Below are positions 28,101 to 39,346 of a DNA stretch of 64,000 bases, piece after piece (position 1 is the first letter of the stretch; every line of letters begins with the position of its first letter). This DNA comes from Neocallimastix lanati (nom. inval.). Its lineage: Eukaryota; Neocallimastigomycota; Neocallimastigomycetes; Neocallimastigales; Neocallimastigaceae. The stretch covers positions 331,001 to 395,000 of the forward strand of contig JACVTC010000072.1 in the NCBI GenBank assembly GCA_016946835.1, read 5' to 3'. Under the pieces are notes generated by a model. It was not told the origin of the DNA and searched no databases. It saw only the letters and a program-made list of their open reading frames with translations. Both the position numbers and the translations under genes were made by a program.

Positions 28101-30803
28101 ATCTTTTCTATTGTTGTCTTTCATAAATGAGAAGTAAGAGTCTTTATAATTGCTTGTTTCGTATTTGTGTTTACTAGGCTCTTCTTCAACGAATTCTACA
28201 TCGTTAGTATAATGTATTTTATTATTTTCAATATCCATGATAATATATGAATATTTTTTATCATCAAATCCCAAAAATACGCCCTTCTTAGCATTTGGTA
28301 AAAATTTTGACTTGTGTTGTGTATCATCCCTGTAATAACACACACAACCAAAGGTTTTTAAATGTTTTAACTCTACCTTTTTGTTGTAAAATACTTCATT
28401 GGGTATTAAAAATTTATTTCCTGAATGGGGAATTAAGTTATATATGTAGCATGCCTGTTTTATGGCGAAATTCCAAAAGTTTTCTGATAATTCTGCCCAA
28501 TATAGAAGAGTTTTAGCTGAATTTCTAAGAGTTCTGTTTATTCTTTCAGCTTTTCCATTAACTTCAGGACAACCTGGGGGAGAATAGGTTTTTTCTATTC
28601 CATTTTCTTTACAGTATTTATTAACTGTTTTATTTTTAAATTCCTTTCCTCCATCTGATTTAAATATTTTAATATTATATTCTTCAAATTGGTTATTTAA
28701 GTACTTGAAGAATTCCACAATTAATTCGGGAGCTTCGGCTTTAGATTTTAAAGTATATATCCATACTTTTCTTGAGAATTCATCCATGAATGTAATAAAG
28801 TATTTTTTATTATTGATAGATGAATTGTATGGACCTGAAATGTCTGAATGTATTATTTCTAATATTTTCGTAGCTTTCGGTGTTTTTCCTCCGTGTGATT
28901 TCCTTGACATTTTAGCTACTTTACATTCTATGCATTTAGGAGTTTTTATTTGGTGTAAACTTAGATATTTGTTTATGTTTTCTAGGTAATAATGACCTAG
29001 TCTTCTATGCCAAATTTCAAGGCTTTTTTCATCAACTTCGTTTAAAGCCATAATATTTTTATCCTTTTCTTCAAAGTTTTTATTAATCTTGTAAGTATTT
29101 ACTAAGAATTGATTATCATTTGTAGAATAATAAGTTCCTATATATACATTATTTGGACCCCATAAGTTAAATCTACCACGTGTATAATCATCAGTGTCAA
29201 TAATGACTCTATATCCTATTTTGGCCAGTTCTATTCCACTAATAAGATTTTTAGTTGCAGATTTTGAATATAATACCTTGTCTAGTCGTAAATATATTCC
29301 ATTAATGTAACATTCGTAAGTACCATATCCTTCGAAGCTACACATTGTCCCATTGGCACATCTTAACTTTATTTTGCAGTGAATAAAATTATTTAGCAAA
29401 TTAAAATCATTAGTTATATGTTCTCCAGCACCAGTATCATATAACCATTCACTAGTCTTATCATTTTCTTCATAATAATTGATGTTGTTTACATATAATT
29501 CCTCTTTTTTATTAGGAATTGTTATTTCCTTTGGAATAATAGAACTATCATTCACGTATTCAATTAATCCAGAAAATTTAACCTTATTGTTAATGTTTAT
29601 TTCTTCTTGTTTTTCTATCAGTGCCCTTGCGTCTTCAAAATCAAAATTATCGTCATAACTACTGGCACTGTCTGGATCAGAAATTTTACTTATTAAATGT
29701 AAAGACTTCTTTGGATGATCATTTAATGTGGTCTTTACTTGAAGCTTTTCTTGCCTCCCTTTATTATGATTTGACTTCGTCTTCATATTATATATGCAGT
29801 TTCTGGTAGAGTGTCCTTTAACTTCACAAATGTGACAATATGATTTATTATTATTGTCTTTGTTACTATTATCTTTATTATTATTGTTATATTGGTTACC
29901 ATTTTGCTTTCCTCTTTTCTTAGAGTTAGAGCTTTTGTTATTATGGTTGTTGTGTTCATTTTTCTTTGAGGAATTACTAGTTCTTCTTCCTCTACTGATA
30001 AAATCTAGATCCATTGGATCATCTTTTTCAATGGTTTTGTTATCTTCCCAATTTTCTAGGTAAGATTTTGCATAAATAAAACTTTTGAGATTATTAATAT
30101 ATACATTAGGGTCACTATTCAAATTAATTTGAATGATATTTTTATAATCATCCGGTAGTACGTTATAGAGATATTTTAATTTTTCCTTATCAGTGATCTC
30201 CACATGTTGTTCTTCCATATCATCGAAAGTTTCTTTCATAAGTTCTAGCTTTTCGATGATTTGATTTCTATCTCTGGCTTTAATACTTCTTAACCTTTTA
30301 AGCCAGTATTCCATATCAGCATTTGAATTTCCATATTTTGATTTGAGTCTTTCCATTATACGGAAACCATTATTAAGTCTGCTGATTTCTCTTAAAACAG
30401 AATCATCGACATTCTTACTGATCATGAGTATCATGTCAGCATCGATCCTTTCTGCTTCCTCAACTAATCTGATATGATTAAGAGGATTACCAAAAAAGTT
30501 AGTTAGCTGAGTATTGATATCAACATTATTGTTTCGATTAACCTCAGCATTATTGTTTCGAATAGGTTCGGCAGGAGCTTGCGGTAACATTTTGGTAATT
30601 AATTTAGTAATTACCTTGTTGATAACATCGTTGACATTGGGGTTGTAATCAAAACCTACATCATTAAGTTTTCCAACGACGTCGACTTCCATGAATTCCT
30701 TAATACCTTGACGTTTAGCGGCATTGTCAATAAGGAATTTCCACTCATTAAAGTTGGATTTTCCATGGAGGCGTTGGTCCTTAGCTAAGTTAAAGTCTTG
30801 CAT
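25161..30803 (-). CDS. Ty1/copia gag-pol polyprotein
   Basis: One uninterrupted 1880-residue frame, ATG at 30801-30803. In order: Gag (about 1-320) with the zinc knuckle CHICEVKGHSTRNC (about 322); aspartic protease with WLYDTGAGEHIT (about 452); integrase with the HHCC finger starting WHRRLGH and ending CIECKVAK (about 600-640), the D,D,E core (HSDISGP about 656, KSDGGKEF, NGKAER about 750). Next is a 400-residue Asn/Lys/Ser-rich disordered stretch (about 895-1300). Then RT with TTKWVF, KARLVARGF, QLDIKAAYLNA, GLKQSGRQWY and the active site YVDDM (about 1567). RNase H follows, with YTDSDFAG (about 1726), STAEAEY and YTDNQAS. All catalytic residues seen are present. Gag and Pol are in one frame with no shift or stop between them, as in some copia elements. 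The stop codon TGA lies inside the 3' LTR. Confidence 0.95.
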   Translation of the reverse strand: MQDFNLAKDQRLHGKSNFNEWKFLIDNAAKRQGIKEFMEVDVVGKLNDVGFDYNPNVNDVINKVITKLITKMLPQAPAEPIRNNNAEVNRNNNVDINTQLTNFFGNPLNHIRLVEEAERIDADMILMISKNVDDSVLREISRLNNGFRIMERLKSKYGNSNADMEYWLKRLRSIKARDRNQIIEKLELMKETFDDMEEQHVEITDKEKLKYLYNVLPDDYKNIIQINLNSDPNVYINNLKSFIYAKSYLENWEDNKTIEKDDPMDLDFISRGRRTSNSSKKNEHNNHNNKSSNSKKRGKQNGNQYNNNNKDNSNKDNNNKSYCHICEVKGHSTRNCIYNMKTKSNHNKGRQEKLQVKTTLNDHPKKSLHLISKISDPDSASSYDDNFDFEDARALIEKQEEININNKVKFSGLIEYVNDSSIIPKEITIPNKKEELYVNNINYYEENDKTSEWLYDTGAGEHITNDFNLLNNFIHCKIKLRCANGTMCSFEGYGTYECYINGIYLRLDKVLYSKSATKNLISGIELAKIGYRVIIDTDDYTRGRFNLWGPNNVYIGTYYSTNDNQFLVNTYKINKNFEEKDKNIMALNEVDEKSLEIWHRRLGHYYLENINKYLSLHQIKTPKCIECKVAKMSRKSHGGKTPKATKILEIIHSDISGPYNSSINNKKYFITFMDEFSRKVWIYTLKSKAEAPELIVEFFKYLNNQFEEYNIKIFKSDGGKEFKNKTVNKYCKENGIEKTYSPPGCPEVNGKAERINRTLRNSAKTLLYWAELSENFWNFAIKQACYIYNLIPHSGNKFLIPNEVFYNKKVELKHLKTFGCVCYYRDDTQHKSKFLPNAKKGVFLGFDDKKYSYIIMDIENNKIHYTNDVEFVEEEPSKHKYETSNYKDSYFSFMKDNNRKDMNPEDNIINEDNNINEDNNINEDNNMNNENNFNGRNILNEENILNENINNERTTNTEHKSNYIKNKHVNNISLNEENQEFDNKDINQKNNHNLNKDVEINSKINPEIKNKNNCEFKLKFNFNNVDKNNSENNYLNEINRNLEIINKNYNKKFRNNTKNTNFNSNIIEKYKPEDPAYAASTSSRNKGKEKITEFENIDKNKIFLNNEKSSQNLQNFTINNNNMKKNFNNKNFSKNDENFQENLLAEAKSHSYHIKKSSNNSIITYDNNNDSHKSINNSNKSMNIKNLPKNDQNFINKNFLSKNNKLIQQNSKSSDSMKKNYNFSTPTIDINNIPSDNKNTVMENLKNITLPYNINQNLPLITDSSTNQISQKSDEISLTNNNEINNKFSNNNIVNKENYAHKSLIDASSVIDFNKDEIMDDIVANTEYGNIYKRPLSPKYKETAPTNISSRRKLDQINDIIIASIFCHIPNTYEEAINSEDKNNWIEAINDELNNLYSNNIMTFVKNVPKNKNIITTKWVFNTKRDSNNNIYKYKARLVARGFKQKWGIDYELTYSPTLNIDGLKLIFAISAALKWNIFQLDIKAAYLNAPLDKDIYTTIPKGDTRFGRGYWKLNKALYGLKQSGRQWYNTIRKFLIKNEFIQIKSEQCIFKFTKNNITKCIIGLYVDDMVIAGENEYIKQIINKIKSKFKISKCDPIEYILGIEVKKENNSYIISQKNFINNMLYKFNIDNTKKRKTPCTGDNKISENNKPFDKTIYKSAIGSLIYLSKCTRPDIAFAVNKASRKCENPTISDWNKIINILKYINSTKEFKIEYNGKGELVAYTDSDFAGCLEDRKSTSGGIILMGTSPICWLSKKQTSVATSTAEAEYISTSENIKKILWIRNIIKEILNKWITVKIYTDNQASKKIMENGEINTKLKHISVRYHFNRDNIAKKKVKLEYIDTENMIADILTKDSNGPKIQKIYKQHFYLKILFEGEC
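25167..25176 (-). other. Polypurine tract next to the 3' LTR
   Basis: In element sense TGAGGGGGAG lies directly before the LTR start TGTTGAC: the expected plus-strand priming site. It also codes for the last residues (EGE) of the ORF. Confidence 0.8.
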
Positions 30804-30864
30804 GATTTCGGAGCGGTGAAGCGAATTAATTAAGTACTTTTAATAATAAATAATATGAGTCAAC

Positions 30865-30878
30865 TGAGACTCTTAATC
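30865..30878 (-). other. Probable primer-binding site, anticodon arm of tRNA-Lys(CUU)
   Basis: In plus sense TGAGACTCTTAATC lies directly against the LTR. From memory this equals the anticodon stem-loop of eukaryotic tRNA-Lys(CUU) (positions about 27-40). Element RNA is the complement, so a tRNA half ending in the anticodon arm could prime reverse transcription. That would be the same arrangement as in copia and Ty5, which use the initiator-Met anticodon region. Similarity to the D-arm beyond it is weak. Confidence 0.6.
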
Positions 30879-31360
<482 letters not shown>

Positions 31361-34300
31361 AAAATAATAATAAAAAAAAATAAGAATATTAGCTATAAGA
31401 TAATAATTTGGAATATATATATATATATATATTTTACAAAAAATCATAAAATTATAATAAAATTTAATTCAATTTTAAGATAAAATACCAATCTGAAATT
31501 AGTATAAAAAAATTAAATAACAAATAAAAATATAAAAAATTAAAAAAAAAAAAAAAAAAAAAAATTATTAAATAAATAATAATTTTCAAGGAAATAATTT
31601 TTGAATAAACTAAAAGTGCTGATTAAAAAATAAAAAATTTTAATAATTATTAAATAAAATAAATTTAGAATATATATATTTAAAGTTCAAATTATTTTTA
31701 TTTTTATTTAAATTTATAACTGTTTAGCTTATATTTAATTTGTTTTATGTAGTCTATAAAATATTTTTCAATTTCGGGCATTTATATTCCATGAAATATT
31801 CACATAAAACTAATAAATTTTTTATTTTTATTGTATATTTGAAATTTGAAATTTAAACATTTTTATTTATATTATTATATTTATTTATTTATTTATTTAT
31901 TATTTTTAGCATTTTTTTTTTTTTTTTAATTTTATTTCATTTATATTTTTTTAATTGAAATATTAATTATTACATGTAATTAGTTTTTAAAACTATATAA
32001 AATAAATTAAAATAAAAATAAACATAATAAAAAATCAAATTAATATTAAAAATTTATTCGATATTTAATTTTACATTTAATATAATACTATTCTATACAT
32101 GGATGATGAAAATATTTTATGTATTTTCTTTTTCTTTTTTTTTTTTTTTCTTTCTATCTTTTTTTTTTTTTTTTTTTATTTTTATTTTTTTTTTGTATTT
32201 GGAAATAATGAATAAATAAAAAGACATAATATTATATCGTTTCTTCTTTTATATATAGTTTATTATTATTTTATATAGTAATATTATTAAATTATTTCGA
32301 CATTGATTTAAAAAATTACCCTGGCGAGGTTAATATAAAAATAATTATATAAACCAATTAATACTGGATATATTTGTTTTATCATTTAATCTTTAATCTA
32401 TTGTTAAGAAAAGGGTTAAGAGTAAGCTTATGATTAACGTATCAACAAACATTTAATATGAATATATGCTTCTTTCACATTTACAGGTAGATATACTATA
32501 TTATTATATTATTCAGTTACAACTAATTTTATTTATCTATTTATTTATTTATTTATTTATTTATTTATCTATTTATTTTATGTTTTCTTTTTTTCTTACA
32601 TGAAATTTTAAAAAATTCTTATTTTATAATATATTAATTAAATTAAATACCAAACCTTATTTTTATAAATTTATAAATCCACTTTTTTTTTTTTTTGACT
32701 TGTTAAAGAAAAAAAAAATTTCATTATTTAATTTTTTTGTTTTTTCTTTTATTTCTTATAAAAAAATTTTTTTTTATTTATTAGCTTTATATTAATAAAT
32801 ATATTCGTGTATATTTGTCAATATATTGTTTTTATATAATTATTTATTATTTTAAATTTTATATTTAAAAAAAAAATTATATATATATATATATATTTAT
32901 TTATTTTTAAAAAAGAAAAACTGAAACAAATAAAAAAAAAATTTAAATGTAAAAATATGCCTATTAATCTATAAACCAATAAATAAAAATAATTATTATT
33001 TATAATTATTTTTTAATAATGAATTTTCCATGTTAACATCTGATTAAACTAAATAACTATATAACTTAATAAATAATAATAAATAATGGAATAATAAATA
33101 GTTGAATAATTAAATAATAAATAATAGATAATAAATAATAAATAATTGAATAATAAATAATAAATAATTGAATAATAAATAATAAATAATTGAATAATAA
33201 ATAAATTAGTAAATAACTTAATAAATATATAAATAGTTTAATAAATATATGTTTAAATGAATAAGTAGTTCATTTGAAAGTACAAATAAATAAATATGTT
33301 AAAGTTTATAATATGATGAATGATGAATCTAATGAATACAATAATTTCAAATCTAATTTTATATAAAATTGAGAAAAGTAAAAAGAATATAGAAATTTTA
33401 TTATTGAAAATTGACTTTAACTTTCCAAAGTTGAAATTTTCAATTATAAATTAAAGGAAATAAAGATAAAAATAAAAATAAAAATAAAAGAAAAATGAAG
33501 GAATAGGAATAATTATAAAAAAAATGGTTCCTTCATTTATTATTTTTGGTGTATTCTAAAAACTTTTTAATAATTAATAAATATAAAAAAAAAAAACAAA
33601 TATATTTATATAAAATATATATTGTATTACTAATAATAAATGAACTTTTTTTTTTTATTTAATAGCAATTTTTAAAACTCCATTAAATCTTATATGCTTT
33701 TTTCTTTTTTATCATTTTTAATATAGGTATAGGAATAAGAATAGATTATGAATAAATATATATTAATTACTCTATTCATTATTATCTAAAAAATACTGTT
33801 TTAATTTAATAGTAATACTACTACTACTACTACTAGTAATAATAGTAGCAATTAATAATAATAATAATAATAAATAATCAATAATAATAATAATAATAAT
33901 AATTAATAATAATATATTAATCAATAATAATAATAATAATAATCAATAATAATAATTGTAATTATGATAATAATTCATTTTTCATTATTATCTTTAGCCA
34001 GTTGTTCATGAACTTAATTCTTATTTGTTTGGTTAATTTATCATTTTGTAATTAAATTTAATTAAAGTTTCATTTCTTAGATTAAAAATGATTATTAAAG
34101 TTATTATTTAAAGAATATGCATAAACTTTAATTAATAAAAAAATTTACTAATGCAACAAACATTTTAATAGCTAATGAAAATTCAATCATTTAATTATAA
34201 TTAATATTTTGGGTATAAAGATTTTAATTTTACATAAACTATTCCAAAATTATTCTAATTATTGTAATAAAATGAGCTTTAGTATCTTTTATAAATAAAT

Positions 34301-34789
34301 AAATAAATAAATGTTAATTTATTACATTTTATTTTTAAATATTCTTTATCAATTTATTATTAATTTTTTCATTAATTCTTTAATTATTATATGGATATAA
34401 ATTATTATTAATGAAATAGAGAAGGAAGATTTGTAGTTGAATAAATAAATAAAATTACATTACATTACATTAAATTAAATTAATATTAAATTAAAATTAA
34501 ATTAATAGTAAATTAAAAAATAAATGTAGGTAACATTAATAAATAATAAATTGTGATTTACTATAAATATTAAAAAAATTGAGTAATCATAAATTTTATT
34601 GGTAAATATTTTTATTTTATTTTAAATTTTAATTTGGTAAGATGAACGGCTTGTTTAACTAAATAATCTTTTCAAAAAAAGAATAACAATAAATTAAATT
34701 AATTTTATTAAAATATATAATAATAAAAATAAAATTAAAAATAATTAAGAAATCATATTTTAAAAAAATTTTTGTTTTTTTTTTTGTTT
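31361..34789. other. Long AT-rich spacer
   Basis: Poly-A, TTTA and AAT simple repeats throughout. A less biased stretch at 32315-32500 (with CCCTGGCGAGG) has no readable frame. An inverted heptamer-type array lies at 33064-33215, and (AAT)n at 33850-33960. No gene seen. Confidence 0.6.
33064..33215. repeat. Heptamer-type satellite array, inverted orientation
   Basis: AATAATAAATAATAAATAATTG units: the reverse complement of the TTATTATTCAATTATT units at 14745-15060 and 56636-57080. Confidence 0.8.
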
Positions 34790-35114
34790 AAATTATATTT
34801 ATATTTTATTATTACAAAAACTTTATTTAATAATAATAATAATATTATTATTATTATTTTTATTTTTACATTGTTTCTTATTTTTTATATTTATGAAGAT
34901 ATGAATAGTGAAGAAATAAAAATTTGAAAAATATTGTTTCATCTTAGAGACATGGTAACACAACATAAGAAATACTAAGAAATAATGTCTAATTTAATTT
35001 ATTAAGTTTTAGGTATATAATTAAATTATCAATTATTATTAAAAAATATTATTATTATTATTATTATTTTTTTTTTAATATTATTTCATTTTTTATATAT
35101 ATAGGAGTCTTCGG

Positions 35115-35150
<36 letters not shown>

Positions 35151-35197
35151 CAAATATTTATTACTTTTAATTATTTAAAATATTATTATAAAACTAA

Positions 35198-35225
35198 TAA
35201 TACCTCTGGAAGGATAATATTATTA
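35198..35225 (+). promoter_or_regulatory. Conserved upstream motif of esterase gene 1
   Basis: CCTCTGGAAGG at 35203-35213 followed by ATAATATTATTA, 147 bp before the ATG. The same block precedes the second esterase gene in an otherwise strongly diverged upstream region. GC-rich for this genome; probably a transcription-factor or core-promoter site (inference). Confidence 0.55.
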
Positions 35226-35359
35226 TAAATAAAAATTGTAAAATAATTTATCTTAAATAATAAAAAGTTGTACTTTTTATATATCATTATTATATAAATT
35301 TTTTTTGTAAAATATATATTTTATTTATTTTTTAAAACCGAAATAATCAAAAAATAAAA

Positions 35360-36880
35360 ATGAAATTCATCGTTGCTTTAACTACTATTGCAGCTATTAC
35401 TGCTAAGATTTCAGCTGAATGTGCTTTTGAAAAAATTGGTTACAAATGTTGTGAAAGTACTACTGAAGTCGTATTTGAAGATGGAAGTGGTACTTGGGGT
35501 GTAGAAAACAATGAATGGTGTGGTATTACGAATAAGGCTCTTAAAAAGCGTCAATGGGGCGGTTGGAATCCATGGGGTCAAAATAATAATAATATGCCAA
35601 ATTTCGCAGCAAATCCATGGGAACAAAACAACAATCAAGGTAACCCATGGGGTCAAAATAACAACCAAGGAAACCCTTGGGGTCAAAACAATAATCAAGG
35701 TAACCCATGGGAACAAAATAACAACCAAGGAAATCCATGGGGTCAAAACAACAACAATCAAAATCAAGGAAACCCATGGGGTCAAAATAATAACCAAGGA
35801 AATCCATGGGGTCAAAACAACAACAATCAAAATCAGGGAAATCCATGGGGTCAAAACAACAACAATCAAAATCAAGGAAATCCATGGGGTCAAAACAACA
35901 ACAATCAAAATCAAGGAAATCCATGGGAACAAAACAACAACAATAATAGTAACAATAATAATAACCAAGCTCCTCCACAACAAAATAACGACCAAACTAA
36001 TAACCAACAACCAACTCAAAATCCACCAGCTCAAAATCCACCAGCTAATAACCAAACTGGTGCTGGTGCTGGTGCAGGTAGTACTGGTGGTACTTGTTCT
36101 GGAAAGACACTTAAAAGTAACACCACTCTTAACATCGGTGGTCGTAAGGTTATCGTAAAGTTCCCAAGTGGTTATTCTGGTGATAAGAATGTTCCACTTC
36201 TTATTAATTATCACCCAATTGGTGGTAGTGCTACTCAATGGGAAGGCGGTTCTCAAACTGCTAAGGCTGCTCTTAATGATGGTGCTATTGTTGCTTTCAT
36301 GGATGGTGCTCAAGGACCAATGGGACAAGCTTGGAATGTTGGTCCATGTTGTACTGATGCTGATGATGTTCAATTTACTCGTGACTTCATCAAAGAAATC
36401 ACAAGTCAAGCTTGTGTTGATACTAATCGTATTTATGCAGCAGGTTTCTCCATGGGTGGTGGTATGTCTAACTACTCAGGTTGTATGCTTGCTGATGTTA
36501 TTGCAGCAGCAGCTCCATCTGCATTTGATCTTTCTAAAGAAATTGTCGATTCTGGAAAATGTAAACCATCTCGTCCATTCCCAATTCTTAACTTCCGTGG
36601 TACTCAAGATAATGTTGTAATGTATGAAGGAGGACTTTCTCAAGTTGTTCCAGGTAAGGCCATTACTTTCTTAGGTGCTAAGAACAACTTTAAAGAATGG
36701 GCCAAAATGAATGGCTGTACCGGTGAACCCAAAATGAACACCCCAGGAAACAACTGTGAAATGTATGAAAATTGTTCAGGTGGAGCTAAAGTTGGTCTTT
36801 GTACTATTAATGGAGGAGGACACAGTGAAGGAGATGGTAAGATGGGATGGGACTTCTTAAAACAATTTACTCTCCAATAA
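35360..36880 (+). CDS. Secreted CE1 feruloyl/acetylxylan-type esterase with fungal dockerin, copy 1
   Basis: Single exon, 506 residues. Residues 1-19 are a signal peptide (MKFIVALTTIAAITAKISA). Residues about 20-56 form one fungal dockerin (CBM10-type) with CAFEKIGYKCC, a GTWGVENNEWCGI end and paired cysteines. Residues about 65-195 are tandem GNPWGQNNN/NQNQ units, then an Asn/Gln/Pro linker and a Gly-Ala run to about 240. From GGTCSGKTLKS to the end is a CE1 alpha/beta-hydrolase: nucleophile elbow GFSMGGG (Ser), acid Asp probably in FRGTQDN, and His in INGGGHSEGD. Known role of such enzymes: removal of ferulate or acetate from arabinoxylan, with the dockerin tethering the enzyme to the fungal cellulosome. 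The layout (dockerin, N/Q/W/G tandem repeats, esterase) recalls Piromyces EstA-type cinnamoyl esterases. Feruloyl versus acetyl specificity cannot be settled from sequence. Confidence 0.92.
   Translation: MKFIVALTTIAAITAKISAECAFEKIGYKCCESTTEVVFEDGSGTWGVENNEWCGITNKALKKRQWGGWNPWGQNNNNMPNFAANPWEQNNNQGNPWGQNNNQGNPWGQNNNQGNPWEQNNNQGNPWGQNNNNQNQGNPWGQNNNQGNPWGQNNNNQNQGNPWGQNNNNQNQGNPWGQNNNNQNQGNPWEQNNNNNSNNNNNQAPPQQNNDQTNNQQPTQNPPAQNPPANNQTGAGAGAGSTGGTCSGKTLKSNTTLNIGGRKVIVKFPSGYSGDKNVPLLINYHPIGGSATQWEGGSQTAKAALNDGAIVAFMDGAQGPMGQAWNVGPCCTDADDVQFTRDFIKEITSQACVDTNRIYAAGFSMGGGMSNYSGCMLADVIAAAAPSAFDLSKEIVDSGKCKPSRPFPILNFRGTQDNVVMYEGGLSQVVPGKAITFLGAKNNFKEWAKMNGCTGEPKMNTPGNNCEMYENCSGGAKVGLCTINGGGHSEGDGKMGWDFLKQFTLQ
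35560..35945 (+). repeat. Linker repeat array in esterase copy 1
   Basis: Tandem 24-39-nt units coding GNPWGQNNNQ or GNPWGQNNNNQNQ, with E replacing G in some (GNPWEQNNN). Unit lengths are multiples of three, so the frame is kept. Confidence 0.9.
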
Positions 36881-37691
36881 ACGAATCAACGCCACTCAAA
36901 ACCATATAATATTTATAATTTATATTTATGTAAAATTTAATTTTTAAAATAATTATTAACTGTATATATCAATAATTATTATATCAATCTATTATAAATA
37001 TTATTATTATTTTTTAATTTTTATATTATAAAATAAGAAATTATAATAATTATTATAACTTATTTAAAAAATATTATTATATATAAATAAAATAAATAAA
37101 AATAAAAAAAAAAATTAAAAAAAAATAATATTGAAATGATTTTAAAAATATATATAATATACTGTGTGTTGAAAAATTTTTGTAATTATAATAATAATAT
37201 TAATATCCAATTTGTATTTAAAATATTTTATAAAGTTTAATAAAACTTTATAAAAGTTTTATTTATAGACTGAATTATTCTATATTAATATATATATATC
37301 AATATATATATAGGAAATAAAATTTTTAATATAAAAAAATAAAAAAAAAAAGATTTATTTGTTTTTTTATAATTTTAATATTGTTATTATTTTTTTTTTT
37401 TTTTTTTTTTTTTTTTATTTTTAATGTTTTGGGTTTTATAAATTTTTTATTTCCTTTTATTTTTTTTTTGTATTTATATTTAAATAAATTGTATTTTCAT
37501 TTCATTATTTATTAACAATGGAATATAAAATTTTGAATGTAAACTATCATTTTATACATAATAATACCATAAATTTTAATAATTTAATTATTTCAATTAT
37601 TATTATTATTTTTTTAATATCATGTAGAAACAATAAATACTAATAAGATACATCAAAATTAAATTAATATTGAAAGATATCAATGTAAATT

Positions 37692-37740
<49 letters not shown>

Positions 37741-38799
37741 GCAAAATTGAAAAAATTAAAATTAAAATATGGGTAGTAAATACATTATAGAGTATTAAAT
37801 TTTAATTTGGTATCCTTTTTTTCATTTTTAAGTTATTAATGATAAATCATAATTTAAATTAATATCTTGGCTTTTTTCAATAAAGTTTAAATAAATATAA
37901 TTAAATACTATAAATTAAAATTAAATAATCTATTATTTTTGTATTATCCATTGCCATCTTTTTCAATATTTAATTATATATTTGACATCTATATTTACTA
38001 AAACAATAATTATAAATTTACGATATAATAAATGTCTATATTTATATTATGAAATAAAATATTGATAAGTTTTTTTTTTTTAACACTTAAAAAGTCAATT
38101 ATAATTATTATAAAATGGTGCCATTGTAATGATTTTATGGTATAATAAATTATAATTTAATTATTTGTTAATATCATATTTTATTATTTCCTTTCTATTT
38201 TCTTTAATTAATTAATTAATTAGTATATTTAGCTAGTTATTTAGTTATTAATTTCTATATATATATATATATATATTTTATTTTTGTATGTGTGCATTAT
38301 TCATAACTCTATGATAATTAATAAATATATATAAATATAATTTTAATCATTCATTAATTGCAATAAATAAAAATTTATTCATTTAACTATTATTATAATC
38401 TATTTTTTGTATATGTACATCTTAACCTTAAATAATTGGTTACTTTTAGTAGTGGCCGTTAAAATTATTTTTTATTAAAAAAAAAAAAAAAAAAAAAAAT
38501 ATATTAAAAAAAAAAAAAGGTAAAATAAATGAAATTTAATTTTATATTTTAAATTATTTTAAAATTATATAATTAAAAGTAATAACCGTAAATATCATGA
38601 ATATATTTATTATATTATATTTTATATTTAAAAATCTAATAAAAAATAAAAAAAAAAGATAATAATGGGAAATTTTTTTCATGGTATATAAATATATATT
38701 ATTTTTATAACAAAAAGATATGTACAAATAATTTTCATTGAAATTAATTTATTGAAAATAAAAAAAATGAGAAAATATATTTAATTTTTTCCAATAATA
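36881..38799. other. Spacer between the two esterase genes
   Basis: Poly-T tracts (37387-37418, 37691-37739), TA tracts and scattered homopolymers. No gene seen. From about 38800 it becomes alignable, with gaps, to the region upstream of copy 1. Confidence 0.6.
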
Positions 38800-39164
38800 T
38801 TCATTATTATAAAAACTTTATTTAATAATAAAAAAAAAATCTTTTTCTTACTTAGGTTTATTTTTATAATATGAAAAAGTTGTAATAAAAAATTAAAATA
38901 TTATTTGATAATAATGTGAAACAGTTTCTAAGAAATACTAAGAAATATTATGTTTCAATTTATTTAATATCATATAATTTAATATTAAATGATATATGAT
39001 ATTAAAAACATATAATAATTATTAATTATTGATTAAATTTTTTATTTTTTTTTTTCCTTTTTTTTATTTTTTATATAAATTGGATAATTTGGAACTTTTT
39101 TTTTTTTTTTTATAATCATTACAATTATTTTATTTTTTAAAAATAATATATAAAATTAATAATA

Positions 39165-39192
39165 AAATACCTCTGGAAGGATAATATTATTA
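39165..39192 (+). promoter_or_regulatory. Conserved upstream motif of esterase gene 2
   Basis: CCTCTGGAAGG at 39170-39180 then ATAATATTATTA, 167 bp before the ATG; same block as at 35203. Confidence 0.55.
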
Positions 39193-39346
39193 AAAAAAAA
39201 ACAAAAATAAATTATAAATAATAAAAAAATTATCAAAATTTTTATTTTTTAATATTATTTAAAATTATTTTGTAAAATATATAATTTATTTTTTTATCAA
39301 AAACTAAATCTTCAAATTTAATAATAATATAATAAATAAAAAAAAA

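Noticed and set aside
25426-29809. Several plus-strand frames of 60-135 codons over the copia element
   Set aside because: Antisense shadows of the gag-pol ORF without recognisable domains.
35411-36409. 332-codon antisense frame over esterase copy 1 (and similar antisense and alternate-frame ORFs over copy 2)
   Set aside because: Tandem repeats with unit length divisible by three, plus strong codon bias, keep several frames open; the sense frame alone has signal peptide, dockerin and catalytic motifs.
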